The notes under the pieces were generated by a model. The model searched no databases. It saw only the letters and a list, made by a program, of their open reading frames with translations, and had not been told where the DNA came from. This document shows, in pieces, positions 1 through 9,074 of a DNA stretch of 64,000 bases. The stretch covers positions 1-64,000 of the forward strand of contig JAGCUR010000017.1 of NCBI GenBank assembly GCA_017962745.1. Reading direction: 5' to 3'. Source of the stretch: Bacilli bacterium (GTDB lineage Bacteria > Bacillota_I > Bacilli_A > ML615J-28 > CAG-698). The stretch's first letter is position 1. The number at the start of each line of letters is the position of its first letter. The position numbers and the translations under genes were made by a program.

Positions 1-20
1 AAAGATTATTGGTTGGCAAA

Positions 21-49
21 AGGTCCATTTCCGTATTGGAAATGGACCT
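21..49. repeat. Perfect 12-bp hairpin at the left edge
   Basis: AGGTCCATTTCC and GGAAATGGACCT are perfect inverted repeats around a 5-base loop. There is only a weak T-rich tail (ATTCTT) on the plus strand, so it could be a terminator of a plus-strand gene lying left of the window, but that gene is not visible. It sits directly before the GACCCCCA repeat array. Confidence 0.5.
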
Positions 50-56
50 ATTCTTA

Positions 57-136
57 GACCCCCAGTTACTGAAGAGGCGTTTTGACCCCCAAGAAATTAA
101 GAGGGATTATTTATCTGACCCCCAGTTATTTAAGAG
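57..136. repeat. Three direct GACCCCCA repeats, possible IS21-type end
   Basis: Three related 20-bp units begin at 57, 84 and 117: GACCCCCAGTTACTGAAGAG, GACCCCCAAGAAATTAAGAG and GACCCCCAGTTATTTAAGAG, separated by short spacers. Two are preceded by T, giving TGACCCCC. Multiple about 20-bp repeats starting TGACCCCC are typical of the terminal regions of IS21-family elements (istA/istB). No istA or istB gene is in the window, and the orientation of the units does not settle on which side the element lies. It is therefore either the end of an element outside the window or a remnant. It abuts the end of the YhhN gene. Confidence 0.45.
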
Positions 137-164
137 CGCCCAAATTTAATGAATCAGCTTTATT

Positions 165-830
165 TTAACAACCAATTATTAAACCTAAAACGATTAATAA
201 CTCGCCAATTGAATATGTTAACATTACCAAAAAGTGGGTATGCATTATTGAATTCTTATTGAATCTAGCAAAGAATAATGATGAATCTGATATTAAGAAT
301 AATAAAGCACCAATTACAGTAATTAGGGGCCCAGCAAATGAATTTATCGCAATTCCTGTTGCAAGTCTAAAGATCGTAAATACATTCATTGATCCATTAA
401 ATAACAAGTATCCACAAGTTGGTATGAATAATTTCTTCTTAACATATGGTTTTAGTTTAATTAAAACCATTGCTACACTAGCTACCATTATAATTGGGAA
501 TACAATTAAAACCCAAATTGGTATTTTTGAATAAATAATATCGTAGTTATAAGCAACAATAAAAGATGCATGGGCAATCCAAAAACTAGTGCCCCCAAGT
601 ATAAACCATTTAACTCCATGCATAATTAGTAATACATCTCCAACCCAACAAGCAACAAGTGCGATAACCACAAATGGATTTATCACCGTTGCTTCGGTTA
701 AATAAAGTATTATTAGAGGAATTAAGATAAATACTTTAGAAATATCTCTAAGTTTTGCTTTCTTAGTTAAGCGGGCATATAAATGCAAAGCAGTTACTAC
801 TGCAAATATACCCAGTAATACATAACTCAT
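165..830 (-). CDS. YhhN (TMEM86) family membrane protein
   Basis: This is a 222-residue integral membrane protein with about seven to eight hydrophobic segments and almost no soluble part. The WVGDVLLI segment followed by a hydrophobic stretch and WIAHASFIVAY match the YhhN/TMEM86 family. Some family members are lysoplasmalogenases that cleave the vinyl-ether bond of lysoplasmalogens; activity here is only inferred from the family. The start at 830 is chosen because AGGTGA lies five bases upstream; an earlier in-frame codon at 872 would overlap nadE and has no ribosome site. It is the last gene of the aro-nad operon, 13 bases after nadE, and its function has no obvious link to those pathways. 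Confidence 0.7.
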   Translation of the reverse strand: MSYVLLGIFAVVTALHLYARLTKKAKLRDISKVFILIPLIILYLTEATVINPFVVIALVACWVGDVLLIMHGVKWFILGGTSFWIAHASFIVAYNYDIIYSKIPIWVLIVFPIIMVASVAMVLIKLKPYVKKKLFIPTCGYLLFNGSMNVFTIFRLATGIAINSFAGPLITVIGALLFLISDSSLFFARFNKNSIMHTHFLVMLTYSIGELLIVLGLIIGC

Positions 831-843
831 ATCTTCACCTATA

Positions 844-2721
844 TTATTTATTCTTTGGTTTTCTAATGTCACCAGCGATTCTTAAATCGCTTCTTGGCGA
901 CATACTAATATTTAGTAATTTTACTCCTTCTGGTATCGTAATACGTTTGTATTGTTGAGAAAAGAAACGCTTTTGGAAATTATCTACATATTTAAAAGCA
1001 TCTTCTTCGCTTAATCCAAATCCTTTTTGGATTAAAAACATAATACGGGCAGCTTCATCTCCATTTACTAAGAAATGATATAAGATAAAATCATTAATTT
1101 CATATTTGCCAATGATATCTTCGGTTAATTGGTTAGAGCCAGCAAGCTCTGGGCTAATTGGTGTACCAATTACACTTAGTAAGCATTCTTTTAATTCTGG
1201 ATAAATATCGATATAGAATCTTACCATTTCGCGAACAACTGTTTTTGGTATTCCTGCATTTAAGCCATACATTGCCATTTGGTCACCATTAAATGTGCTC
1301 CAGCCTAAAGCTACTTCGCTCATATCTGATGTACCAACAACGATTCCACCTTCCATATTAGCGATATTCATTAAAGTATATGTTCTAAATCTGGCTTGAA
1401 TGTTTTCGTAAGTTGTATCTTTTTTCGTTTTATCATGGCCAATTAACTCTTCTTGGCGCACTACATCATCGTGGATATTGATTTCTCTTAAATCTACCCC
1501 TAACTTTTCCATCAACTTAATCGCATTAGTATATGTTGTATCTGATGTATTAGATGAAGGTAGAGTAACAGCGATGATATTTTTATGATCAATTCCATAT
1601 TTATCATAGCAGTAAGCTATTGAAAGTAGGGCAAGAGTGGAATCAAGACCACCACTTACACCAAGTACACACTTTTTAATGCCAATATAATTAAGGCGAT
1701 TAATTAGTGATACTGCTTGTAAGTCAGCAATATGTTTAAAACTATAGTTGTCTAGCGATTCTAGACTTCCTTCCCTGGGAAGAAAGGGACTTACATTAAT
1801 TTTTTCTTCAAACTTAAAATCTTTATCTTCTTTTAAATCGAAGTTTACTTTAATGTATTTAGAATCATCAATATCTAAATATCGTTTCCAGCCTTTAGTG
1901 TTTCTAATATGATTTAGTTTACCTAAATCTAAATCAACTTTTACCACTTTAGACTCAATCGATAAATTAGCATCTTCTTTTAGTAAATCACCATTTTCAT
2001 AAGCTAAAATGGCTGAAGAGAATATACATTCACTACTAGATTCACTAGCGTTTGTAGAAACATAGATATATGCGCCATTTCCTTTGTATGAAGCAGCAGC
2101 TGCAATAAGTTTGCGCGCTTTTTCTTTTGCGGCATATTCAGGACTTGAAGATACATTGAAGACAATTTGTGCACCTACTGTATATAATTCTTCATTAGGT
2201 GAATCTGGAGCCCAGTAATCTTCACATATTTCTACGCCAAATTTAACTCCTAAGCTTGTAGTAAATAATAATTTACCAAATGGAACAGCCTGTCCTAGTA
2301 TTTCTACTTCTTTAAAGTTGGCATTTGCACCACTTTCGAAATATCTTTCCTCATAAAACTCATAAGTTTTAGGAATATAACGTTTTGGAACAAGTCCTAA
2401 AATCTTATCTCTTTGGATAACGAAACATACATTATAAATAACATCATTTACTTTGATATATGATCCAACTAGAATCACACCATCATATGGATTATTATCA
2501 AGTAAATATTTAATCGCATTTAGGTTATCTTGATACATATATTCTTGGAAAATTAAGTCATTAATTGAATAACCAGTAATAGCCATTTCTGGTAGACACG
2601 CAATGCTAGTATCCTTAGCATCTTTTAGACAGTTAATGATTTCATTAACATTATCTAGAGGATTACCAAGTTTAACTTTAGGACTAATACATGCAACTTT
2701 AATAAAATTCTTATAAAACAT
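844..2721 (-). CDS. nadE: Glutamine-dependent NAD+ synthetase
   Basis: It makes NAD+ from deamido-NAD+, ATP and glutamine, the last step of NAD synthesis. The N-terminal half is a nitrilase-type amidase that releases ammonia from glutamine, with the Glu of CLPEMA, a Lys near PKRYIPK and the Cys of GVEICEDYW (about residue 162). The C-terminal half is the synthetase with the P-loop GVSGGLDST (about residue 355). The 625-residue length fits the two-domain enzyme. The Met at 2721 is preferred over that at 2727: the AGAGGT site at 2729-2734 is seven bases from the first and only one base from the second. That site overlaps the nadD stop codon, so the two genes are coupled. Confidence 0.95.
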   Translation of the reverse strand: MFYKNFIKVACISPKVKLGNPLDNVNEIINCLKDAKDTSIACLPEMAITGYSINDLIFQEYMYQDNLNAIKYLLDNNPYDGVILVGSYIKVNDVIYNVCFVIQRDKILGLVPKRYIPKTYEFYEERYFESGANANFKEVEILGQAVPFGKLLFTTSLGVKFGVEICEDYWAPDSPNEELYTVGAQIVFNVSSSPEYAAKEKARKLIAAAASYKGNGAYIYVSTNASESSSECIFSSAILAYENGDLLKEDANLSIESKVVKVDLDLGKLNHIRNTKGWKRYLDIDDSKYIKVNFDLKEDKDFKFEEKINVSPFLPREGSLESLDNYSFKHIADLQAVSLINRLNYIGIKKCVLGVSGGLDSTLALLSIAYCYDKYGIDHKNIIAVTLPSSNTSDTTYTNAIKLMEKLGVDLREINIHDDVVRQEELIGHDKTKKDTTYENIQARFRTYTLMNIANMEGGIVVGTSDMSEVALGWSTFNGDQMAMYGLNAGIPKTVVREMVRFYIDIYPELKECLLSVIGTPISPELAGSNQLTEDIIGKYEINDFILYHFLVNGDEAARIMFLIQKGFGLSEEDAFKYVDNFQKRFFSQQYKRITIPEGVKLLNISMSPRSDLRIAGDIRKPKNK

Positions 2722-2732
2722 ATTCATTACCT

Positions 2733-3293
2733 CTAAAGATATAAATTATTATCTTTAATATATTCGTATACTTCACTAGTTAATAAGTTTTGATCCTTTA
2801 ACTCTCTAAATGAAGTTGATGAACAATCAATTTCTTTAAAATCATCAATGATTTTAAAATGATTTTTATATTTTTTCAATAGTTCATCATTATTAATTAT
2901 TCCTTTTACACTAATATTATCTCTTGGAAATACAATAAATTGGTTATCTTTGATTAATACTTCAGGGTTAATCCAGCTAGTAACCTTTGCTAGTGCGTCC
3001 GCTCCTATAACAAAATATGGGTGGTTTAGTTTAGCTAGAGTATCAGCTGTACCTAAATATTTATCATTTTGTTTTAATTCAAAATCAGATACTTCGATAT
3101 TATCTAGCCCTTTAACAAGTAACTTAACCATATTTAAGCGATGTGAATAATCGACTAGTTTTTCATCTTTATATTTATTATTAGTCGGCATCACTAAAAT
3201 ATGTGCATCCGCATAATGTTTTTGCAAATACTTAATTATTTCTAAGTGTGCAATTGTTGGGGGATTAAAGGCCCCGCCATATAAGATAACCAT
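2733..3293 (-). CDS. nadD: Nicotinate-nucleotide adenylyltransferase
   Basis: It transfers AMP from ATP to nicotinate mononucleotide, giving deamido-NAD+, the substrate of the nadE product encoded next. The nucleotidyltransferase signature is seen as GGAFNPPTIAHLEI at residues 6-19; the usual HxGH box reads TIAH, with Thr and Ala at two positions. The second signature, the (I)SSTxxR-type motif, appears as CSSTSFRELKD near the C terminus. The 186-residue length is normal. AAGGA lies seven bases before the ATG. The gene follows aroA by ten bases, so NAD synthesis is wired to the shikimate operon. Confidence 0.92.
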   Translation of the reverse strand: MVILYGGAFNPPTIAHLEIIKYLQKHYADAHILVMPTNNKYKDEKLVDYSHRLNMVKLLVKGLDNIEVSDFELKQNDKYLGTADTLAKLNHPYFVIGADALAKVTSWINPEVLIKDNQFIVFPRDNISVKGIINNDELLKKYKNHFKIIDDFKEIDCSSTSFRELKDQNLLTSEVYEYIKDNNLYL

Positions 3294-3303
3294 ATGCTTT
3301 TCC

Positions 3304-4488
3304 TTATTTATATTCTATTTTGATACCTAAACTTTCTAAATCTTTAAAAAAGTTAGGATATGATTTATTAACGCATTCAGCGTTATTAATTATTACTTTA
3401 TCTTTCGCAATCGTAGCTAAAATTGCTAGACCCATACAAACACGGTGATCGTTATATGAATCTAGTTCTTCGGTAGTTGCTAAATTATTACTACCTGTAA
3501 TAAAGCAAATGTTATTTTTAACTTCAGCTTTAATACCAAATTTAACTAAATTATTAATCATCGCTAAAACACGGTTTGATTCTTTATAAATTAGCCTACT
3601 TGTATTAATAAATTTTGTAGTTTTAGGTAGTGTTGCCGCATAAGCAAACAAAACTGGCCCTAAATCGATATTATTTGATAAATCTATTTCATCTTTGTCT
3701 AATAAATCATAAATTAATTTATCATTTTGTAAGCTATCTTTATTTAGACCAACTACATCTACTAAATTATTGATCTTTGATAAGACAATAAAGTTAGAAG
3801 CTTGTGTATAATCGCCTTCTTCTTCTAAATTAGATGGTTTAATACTAGATGGGATGATATAGATAACATTATCATCTCTTTTGATATTTTGGCCAAACTT
3901 GCCTAAAGCATCAATTGTTAAGTCGATATAACTAGATGAAGCAATGTTACCTTGAATGATGATTGTAGATGGATGTGCTTTAACCACTTGGTTAAAAATC
4001 ATTCCTGTTACAAACTGGCTTGAGATACTGCCATCAATATAAATAGTATCAGAATCAACAGTCTTTGTTACGACTATTTCATTACCACTAATCTTAATAT
4101 CAGAGCCAAATAAGCGAACGTATTCATCCATTGGGCGGCTAAATAAAACTTCGCTACCCATAAATGTTACTTTATTTGCGTAATTAATTAGCAATGGAAT
4201 TAAAAATCTAATGGTAGATGCTGATTCATGGCAATCAATTACTACTTCATCTACGCTGTGGAAGTCTGTTGAATCGATTGTTAGGCATTTACCACTGATT
4301 TTATATTTAATACCAAATGGTAAAAACGCATTTAGTGTTGATAAAGTATCAATGCATTCATCATAATTTTCAATTTTTGATATTCCTTTCGCAAGGCAAG
4401 CACAAATTATATAGCGGTGAGCGATACTTTTTGAGCAAGGAACTCTTACAATTCCATTTGCCCTACTAGGATAAATGATAACTTTCAT
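3304..4488 (-). CDS. aroA: 3-Phosphoshikimate 1-carboxyvinyltransferase (EPSP synthase)
   Basis: It joins phosphoenolpyruvate to shikimate-3-phosphate, the sixth step of the shikimate pathway. Family motifs are in order: PCSKSIAHRYII near residue 17, HESASTIRFLIPLL near 86, SISSQFVTGM near 154 and YNDHRVCMGLAIL near 344. At 394 residues it is slightly shorter than the usual 420-430. Its ATG shares one base with the TAA of aroF (TAATG), which implies coupled translation. It lies between aroF and nadD in the operon. Confidence 0.93.
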   Translation of the reverse strand: MKVIIYPSRANGIVRVPCSKSIAHRYIICACLAKGISKIENYDECIDTLSTLNAFLPFGIKYKISGKCLTIDSTDFHSVDEVVIDCHESASTIRFLIPLLINYANKVTFMGSEVLFSRPMDEYVRLFGSDIKISGNEIVVTKTVDSDTIYIDGSISSQFVTGMIFNQVVKAHPSTIIIQGNIASSSYIDLTIDALGKFGQNIKRDDNVIYIIPSSIKPSNLEEEGDYTQASNFIVLSKINNLVDVVGLNKDSLQNDKLIYDLLDKDEIDLSNNIDLGPVLFAYAATLPKTTKFINTSRLIYKESNRVLAMINNLVKFGIKAEVKNNICFITGSNNLATTEELDSYNDHRVCMGLAILATIAKDKVIINNAECVNKSYPNFFKDLESLGIKIEYK

Positions 4489-5501
4489 TATAATTTTCTA
4501 CCAACTGCTTTAGCTACAAGCGCTAATCTTTCTCTTAAATCGATATAATCATCGATTGTTAAGGCTTGTGAAGCATCACTTTTAGCAGTTATAGGGTTAT
4601 TATGAACTTCTAATAATAATCCATCAGCGCCAGCAGCAATACTTGCTAGGCTCATCGGTAAAACATATTCTTTTTTACCAGTAGCATGAGATGGATCTAC
4701 AATTACTGGTAAGTGAGTTAACTTCTTTAATACTGGAATAGCTGATAAATCAAGCGTATTTCTTGTGCTCTTTTCGAATGTTTTAATGCCACGTTCGCAT
4801 AAAATGACATTTGGATTACCATTAGATACGATATATTCGGCGGCCATTAATAATTCTTCGATTGAAGCTGCCATACCACGCTTTAGTAAAATTGGTTTAT
4901 TTACTTTACCTAAAGCTTTAAGAAGATCGAAGTTTTGCATGTTTCTTGCACCGACTTGGATAATATCACATTTGGATGCATATTCATCGATATCATTAAC
5001 TGATACAATTTCGCATACGATTGGTACTAAATATTCTTCACTTGCTTCTTTTAAATATTTTAAAGCTTCATAGCCTAAACCTTGGAAGCTATAAGGTGAA
5101 GTACGCATCTTAAATGCACCACCTCTTAGACAGTCAAAACCAGCAAGTTTTAAGCTAGAACAAATTGATAATATTTGTTCTCTTGATTCAACAGCGCAAG
5201 GTCCTGCAAAAATAGTTATTTTTTCACCACCGATAGATACTCCCTTAACATTAATAACTGTATCTTCTTTTTTAAATTCTCTACTTACAAGTTTATAAGG
5301 AGTAGAAACGCGTGCTACGCTATTAATCCATGGATAAACATTGATCATGTTTTCATCAATATGAATAGTTTCTCCAACTAAACATATTAAACTGATCTCT
5401 TCTCCTTTAACTACTTGCACATTCGAACAATATCTTCTTAAGTTTTCTACAAGTTCTTCTACTTGTTCAATTGGTGCATCATTTTTAAAACTTATAACCA
5501 T
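4488..5501 (-). CDS. aroF: 3-Deoxy-7-phosphoheptulonate (DAHP) synthase
   Basis: It condenses phosphoenolpyruvate and erythrose-4-phosphate, the entry step to aromatic synthesis. The N-terminal 90 residues form the small ferredoxin-like regulatory domain of type I-beta enzymes (as in Thermotoga). The barrel carries GPCAVESREQ, RGGAFKMRTSPYSFQGLG, LLKRGM and PVIVDPSHATG. That N-terminal domain in relatives binds aromatic amino acids for feedback control, so this enzyme is probably feedback-regulated; no chorismate mutase domain is attached. It begins two bases after the AroE-AroK stop and overlaps aroA by one base. Confidence 0.93.
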   Translation of the reverse strand: MVISFKNDAPIEQVEELVENLRRYCSNVQVVKGEEISLICLVGETIHIDENMINVYPWINSVARVSTPYKLVSREFKKEDTVINVKGVSIGGEKITIFAGPCAVESREQILSICSSLKLAGFDCLRGGAFKMRTSPYSFQGLGYEALKYLKEASEEYLVPIVCEIVSVNDIDEYASKCDIIQVGARNMQNFDLLKALGKVNKPILLKRGMAASIEELLMAAEYIVSNGNPNVILCERGIKTFEKSTRNTLDLSAIPVLKKLTHLPVIVDPSHATGKKEYVLPMSLASIAAGADGLLLEVHNNPITAKSDASQALTIDDYIDLRERLALVAKAVGRKL

Positions 5502-5503
5502 AA

Positions 5504-6754
5504 TTATAAACCTGCTTTTTCAATAATTTCTTTTATAATGTCTTTAATACTCTCGTTATTATTGATGATAATATCAGCACACATACAATAATTATCATAT
5601 CTAGCTTGGTATAATTCTCTAAATTTCTCTTCACTTACCGCAAGAGGTCTATTTTTATTACCATCCGCAAACACTGCTTCAATTGAAGCATCTAAGTCAC
5701 GATTTAAAAAGACAATAATACCATTCTTTCTTAGTTTTCTTAGATTATCAAGGTTTTCAATAGCGCCCCCACCAGTAGCAATAACGGTATTCTTTAAGTT
5801 AGCGCACTTATCGATTAGATTTGTTTCCATTGTTCTAAAGCCATCAACGCCACGAGCATTGATGATTTGCGCAATTGTGGCATCAGCTGATTGTTCTAAT
5901 ACATCATCTGTATCCACAAATCTTTTCTTTAATTTCTTCGCTAATTTCTTACCGATAGTAGTTTTACCTGCGCCCATCATGCCAATTAAGATGATATTTA
6001 CGCTACCTCTAATAATCTTTTTCGTAAGCTTTGCAATCTCATCATCACTAATACGCTTATTAGTAAATAGTTTATGAGCAGCACCAGCTTGCATTACTAG
6101 CATATCGATACCACCGACATATTTAAGACCTCTTTCTTTCGCATCAACACCAATTGCGGATGTATATGGGTCATAATTAATATCGATTACAGTCTCTAAA
6201 GATTTCATATTGCTAATATCGACTGGTTTTTCTTCAATATTAGGGTATCTTCCGACAGGAGTCGCATTGATTAATATTTGGACATCGATATCGTTTGCTA
6301 AATCGCGGTAACTCATACCATTGTTTTTAATACGTGAACAATATCTAATTCTTCCTGCTCCTTTATTTTGTAAAGCAACACGAATCATCTTGCTCGTACC
6401 ACCCGATCCCATAACAACACAATCTTTACCAAATACATCTACATTGTTCTTATTTAATAGATACATAAAGCCGATATAATCGGTATTATATCCCATTAAG
6501 AAACCTCTTTGGTTAATAATTGTATTAACTGAGCCGATTTGACGGGCTCTTTGTTCCATATTATCTAAATATTGCATGCAATCTACCTTAAAAGGCATCG
6601 TTACATTTATTCCTAAGAAATCCTTTTTAGTTAAGAATAAGCCAAGTTGTTCAGGTTTTAAGATAAGTAGTTCGTACTTATCGCGTCCCATCATTTCATG
6701 TAACTTCTTAGAATATGAATATTGTACATCAGTTCCTATTAAACCATATTTCAT
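5504..6754 (-). CDS. aroE-aroK: Shikimate dehydrogenase-shikimate kinase fusion
   Basis: One 416-residue chain carries two consecutive pathway enzymes. Residues 1-245 are shikimate dehydrogenase: SYSKKLHE for shikimate binding, GINVTMPFK with the catalytic Lys, NTDYIGF with the catalytic Asp, and the NADP loop GSGGTSKM. Residues about 250-416 are shikimate kinase: Walker A GMMGAGKT at about 258, the DTDD motif, FRTMET and the TGGGAI loop. There is no stop or internal ribosome site between them. The two enzymes act one after the other, so channeling or simple stoichiometric expression is plausible. It sits four bases after aroC. Confidence 0.92.
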   Translation of the reverse strand: MKYGLIGTDVQYSYSKKLHEMMGRDKYELLILKPEQLGLFLTKKDFLGINVTMPFKVDCMQYLDNMEQRARQIGSVNTIINQRGFLMGYNTDYIGFMYLLNKNNVDVFGKDCVVMGSGGTSKMIRVALQNKGAGRIRYCSRIKNNGMSYRDLANDIDVQILINATPVGRYPNIEEKPVDISNMKSLETVIDINYDPYTSAIGVDAKERGLKYVGGIDMLVMQAGAAHKLFTNKRISDDEIAKLTKKIIRGSVNIILIGMMGAGKTTIGKKLAKKLKKRFVDTDDVLEQSADATIAQIINARGVDGFRTMETNLIDKCANLKNTVIATGGGAIENLDNLRKLRKNGIIVFLNRDLDASIEAVFADGNKNRPLAVSEEKFRELYQARYDNYCMCADIIINNNESIKDIIKEIIEKAGL

Positions 6755-6758
6755 AATC

Positions 6759-7808
6759 TTATTTACCTTCTTCCAAATAACTATCCAGTAGTGCGATAGC
6801 CATCATTCCTTCCACAATCACGCCGGCGCGATATGCAAAGCATGAATCGTGGTTACCTTTAACAGTTAAATCAATATTTTCTTTATTTAAAATGTCAATT
6901 GATTTTTGTTCTTTACTAATTGATGATGTCGGTCTAAATTTAACTCTAACAACGATTGGACATCCATTAGATAGGCCTCCATTTATCCCACCTGCATTAT
7001 TTGATAACAAGTTTACTTCACCATCAATATATGTCATTTGGTCGTTATATGTACTACCAAATTCTTTACTTAAATCTAAATCTTTACCAAAAGATACTTC
7101 TTTTGCTCCCGGAATCGCAAACATCAAACTAGATATTTTACTTTCTAGGCCACCGAAATAGTTTTCGCCGAGGCCAATTTTAGCCCCACAAGCGATAACT
7201 TCAATGGTTCCTCCGATCGAATCGCCATCATTTTTAGCCTTGATGATAGCGTCTTCCATTTTTGCTAGTTTTGCTTTGCTTGTTTGAAGCGTCTTAGCAT
7301 TAACTTTCAAGTAATTAATCTTTTTGTCTTTTATATTACCAATCTGGTAAAGATGTGATCCAATTACAACACCATATTTTCTCAAAGCAGTTTTTGAAAT
7401 TGCTCCTAAGATAGCAATTAGAATAGTTAAGCGACCAGAGAATTCGCCACCACCGCGGTAATCAAAGTTATCACCATACTTTACATATGCTGGATAATCC
7501 ACATGACCTGGTCTAATTATTCCTTTTTGGTAATTATCGGAATTAAAGTTTTGATTCTTTACTTCAATAATTAACTCTTCCCCATTGGTTTTGCCATTAT
7601 TTACACCACTAATAAATGTATAATCATCGGCTTCATGGCGCGCATTTGATAAATTGCTATTTGGCATTCTACGGTTTATTGCTTCTTCAATTGCTTTAGT
7701 GTCGATTTTAATTCCTTTTGGAAAGCCACTAACTTTGATTCTCATCGCTTCTGTATGGCTTGCCCCTGACATTTCTATTACAAGGTTAGATCTAAATACA
7801 TTACTCAT
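6759..7808 (-). CDS. aroC: Chorismate synthase
   Basis: It converts EPSP to chorismate using reduced FMN. Signatures are SGASHTEAM near residue 15 (the usual GESHG region, here changed), the RPGHVDYPAYVKYG block near 98, DYRGGGEFSGR near 117 and a C-terminal VKGNHDSCFAYRAGVIVEGM stretch. The 349-residue length is normal. Its ATG overlaps the end of aroB by eight bases and a GAGG site lies nine bases upstream inside aroB. Confidence 0.93.
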   Translation of the reverse strand: MSNVFRSNLVIEMSGASHTEAMRIKVSGFPKGIKIDTKAIEEAINRRMPNSNLSNARHEADDYTFISGVNNGKTNGEELIIEVKNQNFNSDNYQKGIIRPGHVDYPAYVKYGDNFDYRGGGEFSGRLTILIAILGAISKTALRKYGVVIGSHLYQIGNIKDKKINYLKVNAKTLQTSKAKLAKMEDAIIKAKNDGDSIGGTIEVIACGAKIGLGENYFGGLESKISSLMFAIPGAKEVSFGKDLDLSKEFGSTYNDQMTYIDGEVNLLSNNAGGINGGLSNGCPIVVRVKFRPTSSISKEQKSIDILNKENIDLTVKGNHDSCFAYRAGVIVEGMMAIALLDSYLEEGK

Positions 7809-8802
7809 TTAATAAAACCTCATAATCTTCTAATTTAATATCTTTAAATTCATATTTATTAATTGATGTTAAAAATACTTCATTAATAAACATATGATAT
7901 GAATTTACGACTTTTTTATCATTTTTAATAGATTCAATGATTTCAGCCTTATTGTTCTTAATAAAAGCATAAATATCATCTAGATATACATAATTCTTTA
8001 AATCATTGATTACTTCTTTCTTTAATATTTCATCTTTAATAAAATATTTAAAGCAAGCAGCAACAGCAATTCCGTGTAATAAATTCATCTTTAGTTCAAT
8101 TGCATGCGCAATTGTATGTGCAAAGTTTAAAACATGGCGCAAATCGTTATCAAATGGATCTTCGTTTACGATTTTTATTTTAGCTTCTAGTGATAATTTA
8201 ATAACTTCTAAATAATTATTATCTTTAATCGCTTTAATAATATCTTTATTTAAAGTTAAACCCATCTTATATGCTTCCATTAAACCGTTAATTAGGTGTT
8301 CTTTTGGTAGGCTATGTAGATAATATGGGTCTACTATTACCATTTGTGGAGCATAAATTGTGCCAAGCAAGTTTTTAATGCCATTATAGTTAATAGCAAC
8401 TTTTGCTCCCACTGATGCATCTACCATCGCTAACATACTAGTAGGAATTGAGATAAACTTAATTCCTCTTTTGTAAGTTGAAGCCACGAATCCAGCTAAA
8501 TCTAATATTACGCCACCACCAAATCCTAAAATATAATCACATTTACCAAAGTTTAAGCTTACTAATAAGTCAATAATTTTTAAATATTGATCGATTGATT
8601 TATTAGCTTCTTCCGCTTTTACTTTTAATAAATAAGAATTAGGAAAAGCAGCTACAATATTATCAATGTCATTATCTTCTAAATTAGCATCAGCTATTAC
8701 TAATACTTTATCAAAAGTAAATCTTTCGATTAGTTTATAAGTAATATTGTTACCGATATAGACATTATATTTATTCGGTTGTAATACCCTTAAATTTTCC
8801 AT
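7801..8802 (-). CDS. aroB: 3-Dehydroquinate synthase
   Basis: It cyclises DAHP to 3-dehydroquinate, using NAD+ and a metal. The NAD site FGGGVILDLAGFVA, the SIPTSMLAMVDASVGAK block and the metal ligands in MEAYKMG and NFAHTIAHAIE are present. At 333 residues it is somewhat shorter than typical. It is the first gene of the operon, with AAAGGG eight bases before its ATG and a promoter just upstream. The next enzyme in the pathway, dehydroquinate dehydratase (aroD/aroQ), is not encoded in this operon. Confidence 0.93.
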   Translation of the reverse strand: MENLRVLQPNKYNVYIGNNITYKLIERFTFDKVLVIADANLEDNDIDNIVAAFPNSYLLKVKAEEANKSIDQYLKIIDLLVSLNFGKCDYILGFGGGVILDLAGFVASTYKRGIKFISIPTSMLAMVDASVGAKVAINYNGIKNLLGTIYAPQMVIVDPYYLHSLPKEHLINGLMEAYKMGLTLNKDIIKAIKDNNYLEVIKLSLEAKIKIVNEDPFDNDLRHVLNFAHTIAHAIELKMNLLHGIAVAACFKYFIKDEILKKEVINDLKNYVYLDDIYAFIKNNKAEIIESIKNDKKVVNSYHMFINEVFLTSINKYEFKDIKLEDYEVLLNE

Positions 8803-8836
8803 GCAAAATACCCTTTATACATACTTATACATAATA

Positions 8837-8865
8837 ATTATAATATAACTAAATGTATAAATCAA
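8837..8865 (-). promoter_or_regulatory. Promoter of the aro-nad operon
   Basis: On the minus strand TTGATT (8860-8865) and TATAAT (8837-8842) are 17 bases apart. Transcription would start near 8830, leaving a short leader before the aroB ribosome site. No T-box or attenuator is visible in so short a leader. Confidence 0.6.
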
Positions 8866-8874
8866 TAAACCAAT

Positions 8875-8911
8875 AAAAAAGAGCGACCCAATTATTGGCT
8901 CGCCCTTTTTT
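8875..8911 (-). terminator. Terminator after the mraZ-rsmH operon
   Basis: A strong hairpin (GCGA/TCGC outer and CCAA/TTGG inner stem) is flanked by six A and six or more T residues, so it can act on both strands. It ends the mraZ-rsmH-small peptide transcript and separates it from the aroB promoter. Confidence 0.8.
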
Positions 8912-9003
8912 GCGCGTGTTATATATTTATAAAGTAAGTGATATCTATCTTTACAGACTAGAATAAAGGTAGATCATTCCTACTTTAGAAATACCCATTT
9001 AAT

Positions 9004-9063
9004 TTATTCTTCCTTTGGTTCAGGAGCTTGTGTAGGTTTTGGTAAAGGTCTATAGTTTTTCAT
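9004..9063 (-). CDS. 19-residue proline-rich peptide after rsmH
   Basis: The short reading frame encodes MKNYRPLPKPTQAPEPKEE. It has a near-perfect AGGAGG site six to seven bases before its ATG, stronger than that of rsmH, and begins eleven bases after the rsmH stop in the place where ftsL normally lies. It is rich in Pro-x-Pro and charged residues and has no hydrophobic segment, so it is not a normal FtsL. It might be a real micro-protein or the remnant start of a lost gene. I know no family for it. Confidence 0.4.
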   Translation of the reverse strand: MKNYRPLPKPTQAPEPKEE

Positions 9064-9074
9064 AGCTTTTCCTC

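Noticed and set aside
259-534. Plus-strand frame of 91 codons opposite the YhhN gene
   Set aside because: No ribosome site, and it lies wholly opposite a well-supported membrane protein gene; it is an antisense shadow.
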